The notes beneath the pieces are model-generated. The model was not told the DNA's origin and did not search any database. It worked only from the letters and a program-made list of their open reading frames with translations. From Streptomyces coffeae (GTDB lineage: Bacteria > Actinomycetota > Actinomycetes > Streptomycetales > Streptomycetaceae), in the NCBI RefSeq assembly GCF_016741875.1, contig NZ_JAERRF010000040.1, positions 1-58,980 of the forward strand: a stretch of DNA of 58,980 nucleotides, read 5' to 3'. The number at the start of each line of letters is the position of its first letter. The stretch's first letter is position 1. The position numbers and the translations under genes were made by a program. Shown here in pieces: positions 33,897 to 43,444 of the stretch.

Positions 33897-34873
33897 AGGG
33901 TGCTCCAGTCCTGATCGGGATAGCGGTGCACGGGCGCCGACACATCGTCGAGCGCCTGGCAGATCTCGTCCGGAAGACTAAGGGTCTCCACCGACAACGC
34001 CGTCCTCAGCTGCTGGGCGTTGCGCGCGCCGACGATCGGCGCGGCGACGCCCGGACGGTCGCGGACCCAGGCGAGGGCGACATGCAGCGCGGTGGTGGCC
34101 AGCCCGTCGGCGGCTATGGCGACGGCCTCGACGACTCGGCTCGCCTCCTCGTCGAGATACGGCGCGACGAAGGCCGCGAGCTCGGAGGCGCCGCGGGAGT
34201 CCGCGGGGGTCATATGGCGGTACTTCCCGGTCAGTACGCCCCGGCCGAGCGGTGACGAGGGGAGCAGCCCGATCCCCAGGTCGAGGGCGGCGGGCAGCAC
34301 TTCGCGCTCGACGCCGCGCTGGAGTAGGGAGTACTCCATCTGTGTGCTGGCGAGACGGGTGTGGGCGCCGGACGAAGCCAGCTGCCAGGTTGCTGCCTTC
34401 GCGAGCTGCCAGCCGCAGAAGTTGGAGACGCCCACATACCGGGCCCGCCCGCTGCTGACCGCGATGTCGAGTGCCTGGAGGGTCTCCTCGAGCGGGGTGA
34501 CCGGGTCGAAGGCGTGCACCTGCCACAGGTCGACATAGTCCGTGCCCAGCCGCTCCAGCGAGGCGTCCAGCGCGGCGAGCAGATGGCCGCGCGAGCCGTC
34601 GAAGCGCCGGTCGGGATCGGGCACGCTGCCCGCCTTCGTGGCGATCTGGAGGTCGCGCCGGGGCACCAGCCCCTCCAGCAACTGCCCGAGGAGGTATTCG
34701 GCGCCGCCGTCCGCGTACACATCCGCGGTGTCGACCAGTGTGCCGCCCGCCTCCCAGAACGCCTTGAGCTGGTCCGCGGCGTCGTGTTCGTCGGTGTCCC
34801 GCCCCCAGGTGAGCGTGCCGAGCCCGAGCCGGGAGACGCGCAGGCCCGTGCGGCCGAGGTGCCTTTGCTCCAT
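33893..34873 (-). CDS. Aldo/keto reductase
   Basis: 326 residues from the ATG at 34873. MEQRHLGRTGLRVSRLGLGTLTWGRD is the standard opening; DTADVYADGGAE holds the catalytic Asp and Tyr, ATKAG the Lys, and DYVDLWQVHAFDP the His. NADPH-binding elements near the C-terminus (PIVGARNAQQL) are present, so the enzyme should be active on an aldehyde or ketone. Its stop overlaps the start of the RecD2-like gene by 4 bp. It is divergent from a luciferase-like monooxygenase gene, with a 127-bp shared promoter region. Confidence 0.92.
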   Translation of the reverse strand: MEQRHLGRTGLRVSRLGLGTLTWGRDTDEHDAADQLKAFWEAGGTLVDTADVYADGGAEYLLGQLLEGLVPRRDLQIATKAGSVPDPDRRFDGSRGHLLAALDASLERLGTDYVDLWQVHAFDPVTPLEETLQALDIAVSSGRARYVGVSNFCGWQLAKAATWQLASSGAHTRLASTQMEYSLLQRGVEREVLPAALDLGIGLLPSSPLGRGVLTGKYRHMTPADSRGASELAAFVAPYLDEEASRVVEAVAIAADGLATTALHVALAWVRDRPGVAAPIVGARNAQQLRTALSVETLSLPDEICQALDDVSAPVHRYPDQDWSTL

Positions 34874-35000
34874 GAACGTCGAGATTACTGGCCGGAAAGC
34901 GAGCCGTGGCGGCCTGTGGATAACCTCCCCCTGACGTATCGCGGTCCCGCGCGCTAGAGTCCCCGGAACAGGGACGTTACTGATCGGTAAGAGGTGCGGT

Positions 35001-36050
35001 ATGAGGCTCGGAATCAACCTCGGCTACTGGGGTGCCGGGATGGACGCGGACAACCTCGCGGTCGCCCGCGAGGCTGACCGGCTCGGCTACTCGGTCTGCT
35101 GGGCGGCCGAGGCGTACGGCTCGGACGCCGCCACCGTGCTCGCCTGGGTCGCCGCGCAGACCGAGCGCATCGACGTCGGCTCCGCCATCTTCCAGATCCC
35201 GGCCCGTACGCCCGCGATGACGGCGATGACCGCCGCCACCCTCGACACGCTCTCCGGTGGCCGCTTCCGCCTCGGCCTCGGCGTCTCGGGCCCGCAGGTC
35301 TCCGAGGGGTGGTACGGCGTGCGGTTCGACAAGCCGCTCGCCCGCACCCGTGAGTATGTGGAGGTCATCCGCAAGGCCATGTCGCGCCAGCGGCTGACGC
35401 ACGACGGCGACAACTGGACGCTGCCGCTGCCCGACGGCCCCGGCAAGCCGCTCAAGCTCACCGTGCACCCGGTGCGTGAGCACATCCCGCTGTACATCGC
35501 CGCTATAGGCCCGAAGAACCTGGAGCAGACAGGCGAGATCGCCGACGGCGCTCTGGTGCTGTTCTACGCCCCCGAGCACGCCGAGGAGACCACCCTCGGC
35601 TCACTGCGCGCGGGCCGGGCCAAGATCGGCAAGGACCTCGAGGGCTTCGATGTGGTGCCCACCGTCCCGATGGCCGTCGGCGACGACGTCCGCGGCCTCG
35701 CCGACCACTTCCGCCCGTACACCGCGCTCTACGTGGGCGGCATGGGCAGCGCCAAGCAGAACTTCTACAACAAGCTGGCGCAGCGCATGGGTTACGAGAA
35801 GGAGGCCGCCGAGATCCAGGAGAAGTACCTCAGCGGCGACAAGGAGGGTGCCGCCGCGGCCGTGCCCCACGAGCTGATCGACTCCACCTCGCTGATCGGC
35901 CCCGTCGAGCGCATCGCCGACCGTATGCAGGCGTACGCCCAGGCCGGGGTCACCACCCTGTCGCTGACCCCCGCGGGCTTCACGCTCGAGGAGCGGCTCG
36001 CCGGTCTGCGGGCGGGCGTCGAGGCGCTGGACCGGGCCGGACTGGCGTAA
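35001..36050 (+). CDS. LLM-class F420-dependent oxidoreductase
   Basis: 349 residues, ATG with AAGAGG upstream. Luciferase-like TIM barrel: MRLGINLGYWGAGMDADNLAVAREADRLGYSVCWAAEAYGSDA, then TLSGGRFRLGLGVSGPQVSEGWYGV and YIAAIGPKN. This matches the F420-dependent LLM family common in actinobacteria (MSMEG/TIGR03559-like, from memory). It would use reduced F420 on an unknown substrate. Confidence 0.9.
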   Translation: MRLGINLGYWGAGMDADNLAVAREADRLGYSVCWAAEAYGSDAATVLAWVAAQTERIDVGSAIFQIPARTPAMTAMTAATLDTLSGGRFRLGLGVSGPQVSEGWYGVRFDKPLARTREYVEVIRKAMSRQRLTHDGDNWTLPLPDGPGKPLKLTVHPVREHIPLYIAAIGPKNLEQTGEIADGALVLFYAPEHAEETTLGSLRAGRAKIGKDLEGFDVVPTVPMAVGDDVRGLADHFRPYTALYVGGMGSAKQNFYNKLAQRMGYEKEAAEIQEKYLSGDKEGAAAAVPHELIDSTSLIGPVERIADRMQAYAQAGVTTLSLTPAGFTLEERLAGLRAGVEALDRAGLA

Positions 36051-36070
36051 GGCCGCCGAAGAAGTCCTGC

Positions 36071-36109
36071 GGCCGTGGTGGGGGCTCGGGGGTCTTCCCC
36101 GCCACGGCC
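36071..36109 (+). terminator. Hairpin terminator after the F420 oxidoreductase
   Basis: GGCCGTGGTGGGG and CCCCGCCACGGCC form a 13-bp stem with one G-U pair and a 13-base loop, 20 bp after the stop. Confidence 0.8.
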
Positions 36110-36275
36110 GTCACTGTGCACAACGCCTGTGCCCCCGGCTGGTTACGCCCGCCCGGTCTTCTCCGGAATCGCCCGTACGGACGAGTCGGACCCCTCCCCT
36201 GTTGCCGCTGCGCACCCCCGGCATTTGACTTTTTCTGCGCGAATGTCGTGCATGGAGCGCACGGAGGTGGCAGAG

Positions 36276-37073
36276 ATGATCTCGGCGAAAGGCGTCTTCC
36301 AGGAGATTCTCGACAACGACGAGTCGTTCCGGCTCTTCTGCTCCATCGCGGCCAGCGGCGAGGCCCAGGGAGGCTGGGAGAACGGTCGGATCGCCGCCCT
36401 CGTGCCCGACAGCCAGCGCGCCCTCGCGCCCAAGATCACCCGGCATGGCGCCGACGAGGACAAGCACGGCCGGATCTTCAACGCCCTGCTGCGCAAGCGC
36501 GGACTGGAGCCCATGGAGGTCCCGCGCGAGACCGACTACACCATGCTGCTGGAGGCGCGTGGCATCGGGCTGGCCCATGACAAGCTGCGCCGTGACGAGA
36601 TGCTGACCGAGCACGACATCGTCGTCTATCTCGCCCACAGCCGGGTTACCGAGCAGCGGGCCTCCGCCCAGATGCTGATGCTGCGCAAGTACTTCGGTGA
36701 CCATCCGGTCATCGGCCGCGCGGTGGAGATGATCTCGAACGACGAGGACAATCACCTCGCCTACTGCCATGAGGAACTGCTGCGGCTGGCCGCCGCCGGT
36801 TACGGCCGGACCATCCAGCGGACGCTGCGGGAGAGCGCGCTGGCCGAGATGGGGGTCTACCGGGATGTGAGCCTCGCCGTGATGTCCCATATGGGGCGCA
36901 TCCTGGGCTGGTCCACGGCGAAGGCCGCGGTGCTGGCGGCGGGTGTGCACGCCATGTACGGCGTCGAGCGGCTGGGCGGCTGGCGGCGTATGGTCACGCT
37001 GCGGATGCCGGAGCGGCGGGACGCCCTGGGCGGCCCCTCGACCAGTGCCTCCGAGGCTCCCGAGTTCGCCTGA
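36276..37073 (+). CDS. Ferritin-like diiron-fold protein
   Basis: 265 residues. The ATG at 36276 is preferred because GGAGG lies eight bases upstream; an ATG at 36252 in frame has no ribosome site. Two EXXH-type motifs are visible: DEDKHGRIFNALL (residues 63-75) and NDEDNHLAYCHEELL (about 144-158), as in four-helix-bundle ferritin-like proteins. Conserved in Streptomyces; the function may be oxidase or iron binding. Not closely similar to the AurF-type enzyme elsewhere in this window. Confidence 0.85.
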   Translation: MISAKGVFQEILDNDESFRLFCSIAASGEAQGGWENGRIAALVPDSQRALAPKITRHGADEDKHGRIFNALLRKRGLEPMEVPRETDYTMLLEARGIGLAHDKLRRDEMLTEHDIVVYLAHSRVTEQRASAQMLMLRKYFGDHPVIGRAVEMISNDEDNHLAYCHEELLRLAAAGYGRTIQRTLRESALAEMGVYRDVSLAVMSHMGRILGWSTAKAAVLAAGVHAMYGVERLGGWRRMVTLRMPERRDALGGPSTSASEAPEFA

Positions 37074-37196
37074 GGCAGAAGCCCCGGACAAGCCCTCGGG
37101 CGGGCTGCCGAATCCGGGCGGCTGTCGAATCCGGGCGGGCTGCCGGAACGGGCGGGCGCCCTGATCCGCTCGCTCGGAGCAAGCCGATCCGCCCGA

Positions 37197-38189
37197 TCAG
37201 AGCCAGCCGCGGCGCTTGAACATCCGGTACAGCAGCGTGATCGCACCGACCATCAGCAGCACCACCGCCGGATAGCCCCACGGCTCCTTCAGCTCCGGCA
37301 TGTGGTCGAAGTTCATGCCGTAGATTCCGGCGATCAGCGTCGGTACCGCGGCCATCGCCGCCCACGCCGAGATCTTCCGCATGTCGTCGTTCTGCCGTAC
37401 GCCCATCTGCGCGAGATGGGCGGCGAGGATGTCCGACAGCAGCCGGTCCAGCCCCTCCACGTGCTCGTTCACCCGGGTCAGATGGTCGCTGACATCGCGG
37501 AAGAACGGCCGCGAGCCCTCGTGGACGAACGGCACCCCGGCGCCCGCCAGCCGCTCCATGGGCTCGGCCAACGGGCCCGTGGCCCGGCGGAATTCGAGCA
37601 CCTCGCGCTTGAAGGCGTAGATCCTGCCCGCCGTGTTCTGCCCGGTGGCGCTCTCCGGCGCGAAGACATCGGTCTCCAGCCCGTCCAGGTCCTCGTGGAG
37701 CTCGTCGGCGACATCGAGGTAGTGGTCCACGACCGCGTCGGAGACCGCGTACATGACCGCCGTCGGCCCGTGGCGCAGCACATCGGGTGCCCGCTCCAGC
37801 CGTTCCCGCACCGTGCTGAGCGGATTGGCCTCCCCGTGCCGGACGGTCACCACGAAGGAGTCACCCACGAACACCATGAGCTCACCCGCGGTGACGGTGC
37901 CCGCCGTCTCGTTGTACTGGACCGGCTTGAGCACCAGGAACAGGGAGTCGTCGTACACCTCCAGCTTCGGCCTCTGGTGGGCGTGCAGGGCGTCCTCGAC
38001 GGCCAGCGGATGCAGTCCGAACTCGCTGGTCACGAGCTCGAACTCCTTCTCGGTCGGCTCATGGAGCCCGATCCAGAGGAAGGAGTCACCTGCCGCTCGC
38101 GCCTGGTCGAGGGCGTCGGAGAAGTCGGCGGGCCCCTCGGTGCGGCGCCCGTCCTGGTAGATGGCACAGTCCACGATCACGCGGGGCAT
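37197..38189 (-). CDS. corA: CorA-type magnesium/cobalt transporter
   Basis: 330 residues. A large N-terminal cytoplasmic domain ends in a long helix (about residues 190-265), followed by two membrane helices. The signature YGMNFDHMPE closes the first, and PAVVLLMVGAITLLYRMFKRRGWL forms the second with a basic tail. It forms a pentameric Mg2+ channel in the cytoplasmic membrane. It is divergent from a phosphatase gene, with 93 bp between. Confidence 0.95.
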   Translation of the reverse strand: MPRVIVDCAIYQDGRRTEGPADFSDALDQARAAGDSFLWIGLHEPTEKEFELVTSEFGLHPLAVEDALHAHQRPKLEVYDDSLFLVLKPVQYNETAGTVTAGELMVFVGDSFVVTVRHGEANPLSTVRERLERAPDVLRHGPTAVMYAVSDAVVDHYLDVADELHEDLDGLETDVFAPESATGQNTAGRIYAFKREVLEFRRATGPLAEPMERLAGAGVPFVHEGSRPFFRDVSDHLTRVNEHVEGLDRLLSDILAAHLAQMGVRQNDDMRKISAWAAMAAVPTLIAGIYGMNFDHMPELKEPWGYPAVVLLMVGAITLLYRMFKRRGWL

Positions 38190-38282
38190 TCTGCCGCCCT
38201 TGGCTCCGATGCGCACGGGGGGCCGGGGAGGGATGCGGGCACACCCCCTGAGGTGCCGGTCCGTGGCCGTAGGGTGGCAGGC

Positions 38283-38978
38283 ATGCCCACGTTGATCCTC
38301 GTACGGCACGGCCGGTCCACCGCCAATACCGCGGGCGTCCTCGCGGGCTGGACGCCCGGTGTCGCCCTCGACGAGCGCGGCGCCGCACAGGCGGCGGCGC
38401 TGCCCGGACGGCTGGCGCGGCTGCCGCTCGCCGCCGCCGTCACCAGCCCGCTCCAGCGCTGCCAGGAGACGCTGGCCCCGCTGCTCACCGCCCGCCCCGG
38501 GCTGCCCCTGCACACCGAGGAACGGATCGGCGAGTGCCACTACGGCGACTGGTCGGGGCGCAAACTGGCCGAGCTCGCCGATGAACCGCTGATGAACGTC
38601 GTCCAGCAGCACCCCTCGGCCGCCGCCTTCCCGGGCGGTGAGTCGATGCGCGCCATGCAGGCGCGGGCGGTCGACGCGGTGCGCGACTGGAACGCCCGGA
38701 TCGAGGCGGAGCACGGGGCCGACGCGGTCTACCTGATGTGCTCGCACGGCGACATCATCAAGTCGCTGGTCGCGGACGCCCTCGGGCTGCATCTCGACCT
38801 CTTCCAGCGGATCTCGGTCGAGCCCTGCTCGGTCACCGCGATCCGCTACACCCCGACCCGGCCGTTCCTCGTGCGGCTCGGGGACACCGGTGACTTCGCG
38901 GGTCTGGTCCCGCGCGAGCACCCGCCCGGCGACCAGGGCGGGGACGCGGCGGTGGGCGGCGACGCGGGAGCCCCGTGA
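38283..38978 (+). CDS. Histidine phosphatase family protein, probable phosphoglycerate-mutase-like phosphatase
   Basis: 231 residues. The catalytic RHG is at residues 8-10 (LILVRHGRS); a second His is in LMCSHGDIIK, and GWTPGVALDERGAAQA and GECHYGDWSG are family motifs. MSMEG_4193-type phosphatases occupy this position upstream of DUF3090 and SCO1664-like genes in many actinobacteria. The C-terminal 20 residues are Gly/Ala-rich. The substrate is unknown. Confidence 0.92.
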   Translation: MPTLILVRHGRSTANTAGVLAGWTPGVALDERGAAQAAALPGRLARLPLAAAVTSPLQRCQETLAPLLTARPGLPLHTEERIGECHYGDWSGRKLAELADEPLMNVVQQHPSAAAFPGGESMRAMQARAVDAVRDWNARIEAEHGADAVYLMCSHGDIIKSLVADALGLHLDLFQRISVEPCSVTAIRYTPTRPFLVRLGDTGDFAGLVPREHPPGDQGGDAAVGGDAGAP

Positions 38979-39125
38979 TCGCCGTGGGCGGGCGCGACGT
39001 GATCTCCGTGCGCAGTAGGGTGGTGCCGCGGCGCGCACCCGCCGTGACCGCCGTGACCGGGCAGTCGTGACAGTCAGCAACCAGCAGTCAACCAGCCGAG
39101 CAGTCGAACCAAATGGAGCAGGACG

Positions 39126-39716
39126 TTGTCCCGTCAGGTGTTCCTCTATGACCCGCCGGACCGTTTCGTCGCCGGTACGGTCGGGCTGCCTGGTCGCCGC
39201 ACCTTTTTCCTCCAGGCGTCCGCGAGTGGCCGCACCACCAGCGTGGCCCTGGAGAAGACCCAGGTCGCCGCACTGGCCGAGCGGATAGACGAACTGCTCG
39301 ACGAGGTGGTCCGGCGCACCGGCGGAAACGCCCCGGTCCCCGCCGTCGCACCCGCCGAACTCGCCGACACCGAGCCGCTGGAGGCCCCCGTGGAGGAGGA
39401 GTTCCGGGTCGGCACCATGGCGCTCGCCTGGGACGGCGAGGAACAGCGGATGATCGTCGAAGCACAGGCCCTCGTCGAGTTGGAGGCCGAGTCCGAGGAG
39501 GACCTGGCCGAGGCCGAGGAGCGACTGCTCCAGGACGATGTGAACGGGCCGCCCATGCTGCGGGTGCGGCTCACCGGCACCCAGGCACGCGCCTTCGCCA
39601 AGCGCGCTCTGGACGTCGTCAACGCCGGCCGGCCGCCCTGCCCGCTGTGCAGCCTGCCGCTCGACCCGGAGGGACACGTATGTCCGCGCCAGAACGGATA
39701 CCGCCGCGGAGCGTGA
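39126..39716 (+). CDS. DUF3090 family protein
   Basis: 196 residues from a TTG start. MSRQVFLYDPPDRFVAGTVGLPGRRTFFLQA opens the DUF3090 family. The C-terminal segment CPLCSLPLDPEGHVCPRQNG has three cysteines and a His that could bind zinc. Conserved in actinobacteria between a histidine phosphatase and an SCO1664-like kinase-fold gene; function unknown. Its last 37 bp overlap the next gene. Confidence 0.93.
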   Translation: MSRQVFLYDPPDRFVAGTVGLPGRRTFFLQASASGRTTSVALEKTQVAALAERIDELLDEVVRRTGGNAPVPAVAPAELADTEPLEAPVEEEFRVGTMALAWDGEEQRMIVEAQALVELEAESEEDLAEAEERLLQDDVNGPPMLRVRLTGTQARAFAKRALDVVNAGRPPCPLCSLPLDPEGHVCPRQNGYRRGA

Positions 39717-40582
39717 CGCCCCCGGAGCCGTCCGAGCTGCTGGCCCTGGGTGAGCTGACGGTGCGCGGCCGGGTCCGGGAGGCGTCCAACGCGGTGCTCT
39801 ACTGCACGGTCGAGTACCAGGGCCACAGCGCGCCCTGCGTCTACAAGCCGGTGGCCGGGGAGCGTCCGCTGTGGGACTTCCCGGACGGCACGCTGGCCCA
39901 GCGTGAAGTGGCCGCGTACGAGATCTCCGAGGCGACCGGCTGGGGGCTGGTCCCGCCCACCGTGCTGCGCGACGGTCCGTACGGGCAGGGGATGTGCCAG
40001 CTGTGGGTCGAGGTGGCCGACACCGATGGATCGGACACCGATGGATCGGACGGGGCGGGGGCCGACGGGAGCGACGGCTCCCAGGAGGACGGGGGCGGTA
40101 CGGAACTGCTCGCGCTGATAGAGGATGATGAGCCCGGCCCCGGCTGGAAGGCGGTCGGCTTCGCCGAGGTGGGCGAGGGCCGTACCGCGCTGCTGGTCCA
40201 CGCCGACGACGTACGGCTGCGCCGACTCGCCGTCCTGGACGCGGTGATCAACAACGGTGACCGCAAGGGCGGCCATCTGCTGCCCGCCGCCGGAGGGCGG
40301 CTCTACGCGATCGACCACGGGGTGACCTTCAACGCGGACGACAAGCTGCGCACCCTGCTGTGGGGATGGGCGGGGGAGCCGCTTCCGGACGATGTGCTCG
40401 AGGTACTGGGCCGGTTGGCGGAGCAGCTGGCCGACGGCGGGCCGCTGTGCGCCCGGCTGGCGGAGCTGATCACCGCGGCCGAGATCGAGGCGCTGCGGGC
40501 TCGGGTGGCCGTGCTGCTGAGCACCAAGGCGCACCCCGAGCCCAGCGGGCAGTGGCCCGCGATCCCCTGGCCCCCGGTCTGA
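39680..40582 (+). CDS. SCO1664-family protein (PI3/PI4-kinase-like fold)
   Basis: 300 residues from the ATG at 39680, inside the 3' end of the DUF3090 gene. Motifs: APCVYKPVAGERPLWDFPDGTLAQREVAAYEIS (candidate ATP lysine), LDAVINNGDRKGGHLL (catalytic loop) and LYAIDHGVTFN (DHG, metal binding), as in the atypical PI3/4-kinase-like family. An acidic insertion at about residues 113-138 (DTDGSDTDGSDG ...) is low-complexity and probably strain-variable. The conserved trio phosphatase, DUF3090 and this protein suggests one pathway, still undefined. Confidence 0.9.
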   Translation: MSAPERIPPRSVTPPEPSELLALGELTVRGRVREASNAVLYCTVEYQGHSAPCVYKPVAGERPLWDFPDGTLAQREVAAYEISEATGWGLVPPTVLRDGPYGQGMCQLWVEVADTDGSDTDGSDGAGADGSDGSQEDGGGTELLALIEDDEPGPGWKAVGFAEVGEGRTALLVHADDVRLRRLAVLDAVINNGDRKGGHLLPAAGGRLYAIDHGVTFNADDKLRTLLWGWAGEPLPDDVLEVLGRLAEQLADGGPLCARLAELITAAEIEALRARVAVLLSTKAHPEPSGQWPAIPWPPV

Positions 40583-40733
40583 GGCGGACGGGCCGGACGG
40601 CCGCTGTCCGTACCCCGCGGCGGCCGTCGTACATGGACACAGCATCTTCGGGGTAGGAGCGCAAGAGTGCCTATCCGGCCAACAGGTCTGGTCCGGTTCG
40701 TATCCGGAACTGGCATCCGGTTACGCTCATTGC

Positions 40734-41963
40734 ATGTATGCCTGGCCCGCTTCTGAGGTTCCCGCCCTGCCTGGCAGTGGCCGCGACCTGAGGATTCACG
40801 ACACCGCGACCGGGGGGCCGATCACCCTCACCCCCGGCCCCGTCGCCCGCATCTACGTCTGCGGCATCACGCCGTACGACGCAACCCATATGGGACATGC
40901 GGCGACCTACAACGCGTTCGACCTCGTTCAGCGCGTGTGGCTCGACACCAAGCGGCAGGTGCACTACGTCCAGAACGTCACCGATGTCGACGATCCACTG
41001 CTGGAACGGGCGGTGGCGAACGGCGACGACTGGACCGCGCTCGCGGAGCGCGAGACCACCCTCTTCCGCGAGGACATGACGGCCCTGCGGATGCTGCCCC
41101 CGCGGCACTACATCGGCGCCGTGGAGGCCATACCGGGGATCGTGCCGCTGGTGGAGCGGCTGCGCGACCTGGGCGCCGCCTATGAGCTCGAGGGCGACGT
41201 CTACTTCTCCGTGGAGTCCGACCCCTCCTTCGGATCGGTCAGCGGCCTCGACGCCGAGGCGATGCGACTGCTGTCCGCCGAGCGCGGCGGCGACCCCGAG
41301 CGCCCCGGCAAGAAGAACCCCCTCGACCCGATGCTGTGGATGGCCGCCCGTGAGGGCGAGCCGAGTTGGGACGGCGCTTCGCTCGGCCCCGGCCGCCCCG
41401 GCTGGCACATCGAGTGTGTGGCCATCGCCCTCGACCACCTCGGCATGGGCTTCGACGTGCAGGGCGGCGGCTCCGATCTCGCCTTCCCGCACCATGAGAT
41501 GGGCGCCTCGCACGCCCAGGTCCTCACCGGTGAGCGGCCGTTCGCGCACACGTATGTGCACGCCGGGATGGTCGCCCTGAATGGCGAGAAGATGTCCAAG
41601 TCCAAGGGCAATCTGGTCTTTGTCTCGGCGCTGCGCCGCGACGGTGTGGACCCCGCGGCCATCCGGCTCGCGCTGCTGGCCCACCACTACCGGGCCGACT
41701 GGGAGTGGACGGACGAGGTCATGCGGGAGGCGCGGGAGCGGCTGGGCCGCTGGCGCGCCGCCGTCTCGCGGCCGGACGGGCCGTCGGCCGACGCGCTGGT
41801 GGAGGAGATCCGCGAGGCGCTGGCGGACGACCTCGACGCCCCGTCCGCCCTGGCCGCGGTGGACCGCTGGGCCGCCGCGCAGGCATCCTCCGGGGGTACG
41901 GACGAGGGGGCGCCCGGTCTGGTGTCGCGCGCGGTCGACGCACTGCTGGGTGTTGCGCTCTGA
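40734..41963 (+). CDS. mshC: L-cysteine:1D-myo-inositol 2-amino-2-deoxy-alpha-D-glucopyranoside ligase
   Basis: 409 residues, the usual MshC length. A CysRS-like fold: VCGITPYDATHMGHAATYNAFD (HIGH-type), WHIECVAIA (zinc ligands), HHEMGASHAQ, and EKMSKSKGNLVFVS (KMSKS). It ligates cysteine to GlcN-Ins in mycothiol synthesis using ATP. TACGCT at about 40721 and the absence of a ribosome binding site suggest a leaderless mRNA starting at the ATG. A very strong bidirectional terminator follows. Confidence 0.97.
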   Translation: MYAWPASEVPALPGSGRDLRIHDTATGGPITLTPGPVARIYVCGITPYDATHMGHAATYNAFDLVQRVWLDTKRQVHYVQNVTDVDDPLLERAVANGDDWTALAERETTLFREDMTALRMLPPRHYIGAVEAIPGIVPLVERLRDLGAAYELEGDVYFSVESDPSFGSVSGLDAEAMRLLSAERGGDPERPGKKNPLDPMLWMAAREGEPSWDGASLGPGRPGWHIECVAIALDHLGMGFDVQGGGSDLAFPHHEMGASHAQVLTGERPFAHTYVHAGMVALNGEKMSKSKGNLVFVSALRRDGVDPAAIRLALLAHHYRADWEWTDEVMREARERLGRWRAAVSRPDGPSADALVEEIREALADDLDAPSALAAVDRWAAAQASSGGTDEGAPGLVSRAVDALLGVAL

Positions 41964-42010
41964 CCGTCCCTGACGGTCCTCCGACCGCGCGGTGACCGGT
42001 CCCTGACCAT

Positions 42011-42055
42011 ACGGACGGGCCCGCGCCGGGAACTCCCCGGTGCGGGCCCGTCCGT
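42011..42055. terminator. 20-bp stem bidirectional terminator between mshC and PAC2 genes
   Basis: ACGGACGGGCCCGCGCCGGG pairs with CCCGGTGCGGGCCCGTCCGT (one G-U), loop AACTC. It stands between convergent genes. Confidence 0.9.
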
Positions 42056-42070
42056 CGTGCGGTGTGCGGG

Positions 42071-43195
42071 CTAGCCGCCGGCGCCGGGCCGGTCGTCGCC
42101 GTCCCCGCTGTCCCGGTCCCCGGTGTTCCCGTCCTGGCCGCTCTGGCCGCCCTGGCCGTCGGGTCCGTCGGTGCCTTCCGCGGCGCTCTCGTCGCCGTCG
42201 GAGCCCTCGCTCTCCTCCCGGGCCACCTCGTCCTTCGGGGACGGCTTACGCGGGCGCGTACGGCCGCTGGAGGAGTCCCGCAGATACCCACCGGTGCCCG
42301 GACCGTCCGCGACACCGCCGCTCTCGGTGGCGTGGCCGCCCGGTCCGGGCTGGCCGTCCCGCCGCCGCAGATAGCGCTCGAACTCGCGGGCGATGGCCTC
42401 GCCCGACGCCTCCGGCAGCTCCGCGGTGTCGCGCGCCTCCTCCAGGGACTGCACATACTCGGCCACCTCGCTGTCCTCGGCGGCCAGTTGGTCCACGCCC
42501 AGCTGCCAGGCCCGTGCGTCCTCCGTCAGCTCGCCGAGCGGGATCCGCACGCCGATCAGGTCCTCGAGACGGTTGAGCAGTGCCAGGGTCGCCTTCGGGT
42601 TCGGTGGCTGCGAGACGTAGTGCGGTACGGCCGCCCACAGGCTCACCGCCGGAACACCGGCGTGGGTGCAGGCCTCCTGGAGGATCCCGACGATGCCGGT
42701 GGGGCCCTCGTAGCGGGTCTCCTCCAGGTCGAGGCTGCGGGCCAGATCCGGATCGGAGGTGACACCGCTGACCGGCACCGGCCGGGTGTGCGGGGTGTCG
42801 CCGAGCAGCGCGCCGAGGACCACGACCATCTCCACGCCCAACTCATGGGCGTAGCCGAGGATCTCGTTGCAGAACGACCGCCAGCGCATGCTGGGCTCGA
42901 TACCGCGCACCAGCACCAGATCGCGGGTCTTCTCACCGGTGTCCGCGCGCACCACGGAGAGCCGGGTCGTCGGCCAAGTGATCTTGCGGACCCCGGAGTC
43001 CAGGGCCACGGTGGGACGGTTCACCTGGAAGTCGTAGTAGTCCTCGGCGTCGAGCGCGGCGAAGACCTCGCCCTTCCACTCCCGGTCCAGATGCCCCACC
43101 GCGGTGGAGGCCGCGTCTCCGGCGTCGTTCCAGCCCTCGAAGGCACAGATCATGACCGGGTCGATCAGCTCGGGAACCCCCTCAAGCTCGATCAC
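42071..43195 (-). CDS. PAC2-family protein (proteasome assembly chaperone fold)
   Basis: 374 residues from GTG with GGAGG upstream. The PAC2 core occupies about residues 1-280 (MICAFEGWNDAGDAAS ... VVVLGALLGDTPHTRPVPV ... SLWAAVPHYV). A disordered, Gly/Asp/Ser-rich tail of about 90 residues follows. Actinobacterial PAC2 proteins are conserved beside mshC; some are proposed to act in 20S proteasome or peptide quality control, but the role here is not established. Confidence 0.9.
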   Translation of the reverse strand: MIELEGVPELIDPVMICAFEGWNDAGDAASTAVGHLDREWKGEVFAALDAEDYYDFQVNRPTVALDSGVRKITWPTTRLSVVRADTGEKTRDLVLVRGIEPSMRWRSFCNEILGYAHELGVEMVVVLGALLGDTPHTRPVPVSGVTSDPDLARSLDLEETRYEGPTGIVGILQEACTHAGVPAVSLWAAVPHYVSQPPNPKATLALLNRLEDLIGVRIPLGELTEDARAWQLGVDQLAAEDSEVAEYVQSLEEARDTAELPEASGEAIAREFERYLRRRDGQPGPGGHATESGGVADGPGTGGYLRDSSSGRTRPRKPSPKDEVAREESEGSDGDESAAEGTDGPDGQGGQSGQDGNTGDRDSGDGDDRPGAGG

Positions 43196-43387
43196 CCAGC
43201 GCCTCCTTCCGACCGGGGCGGACGGGTCGGTACCGCCCCCGGTTCCAGTTCCATTGCGTGCGACCCAAGCCTACGGCTTAGGGGGCCTCCCGCCGCAGCC
43301 CCCGTACACCACGTCACGTAGATTCATCCGACCTGTCCCGCGAAAATTGCGCCGCACCTCTGGACGTCACGCGAACAACAGCGCTAT

Positions 43388-43416
43388 ACATCGGATCACC
43401 GCGAAAGGTCCGATGT
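43388..43416. promoter_or_regulatory. Inverted-repeat operator upstream of the fuconate dehydratase gene
   Basis: ACATCGGA (43388-43395) and TCCGATGT (43409-43416) are a perfect 8-bp inverted repeat 13 bp apart, 30-55 bp before the TTG start of the catabolic operon. A related ACATCCGAT stands upstream of the FadR-type regulator at 52247. The likely ligand-responsive repressor is that regulator. Confidence 0.65.
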
Positions 43417-43444
43417 TCTATCGCGTCATGTTCAGGGAGCCCCG

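Noticed and set aside
30731..33981. Long plus-strand open frames opposite the RecD2-like gene
   Set aside because: Low-complexity Arg/Ala/Pro translations, no start signals, antisense to a real gene.
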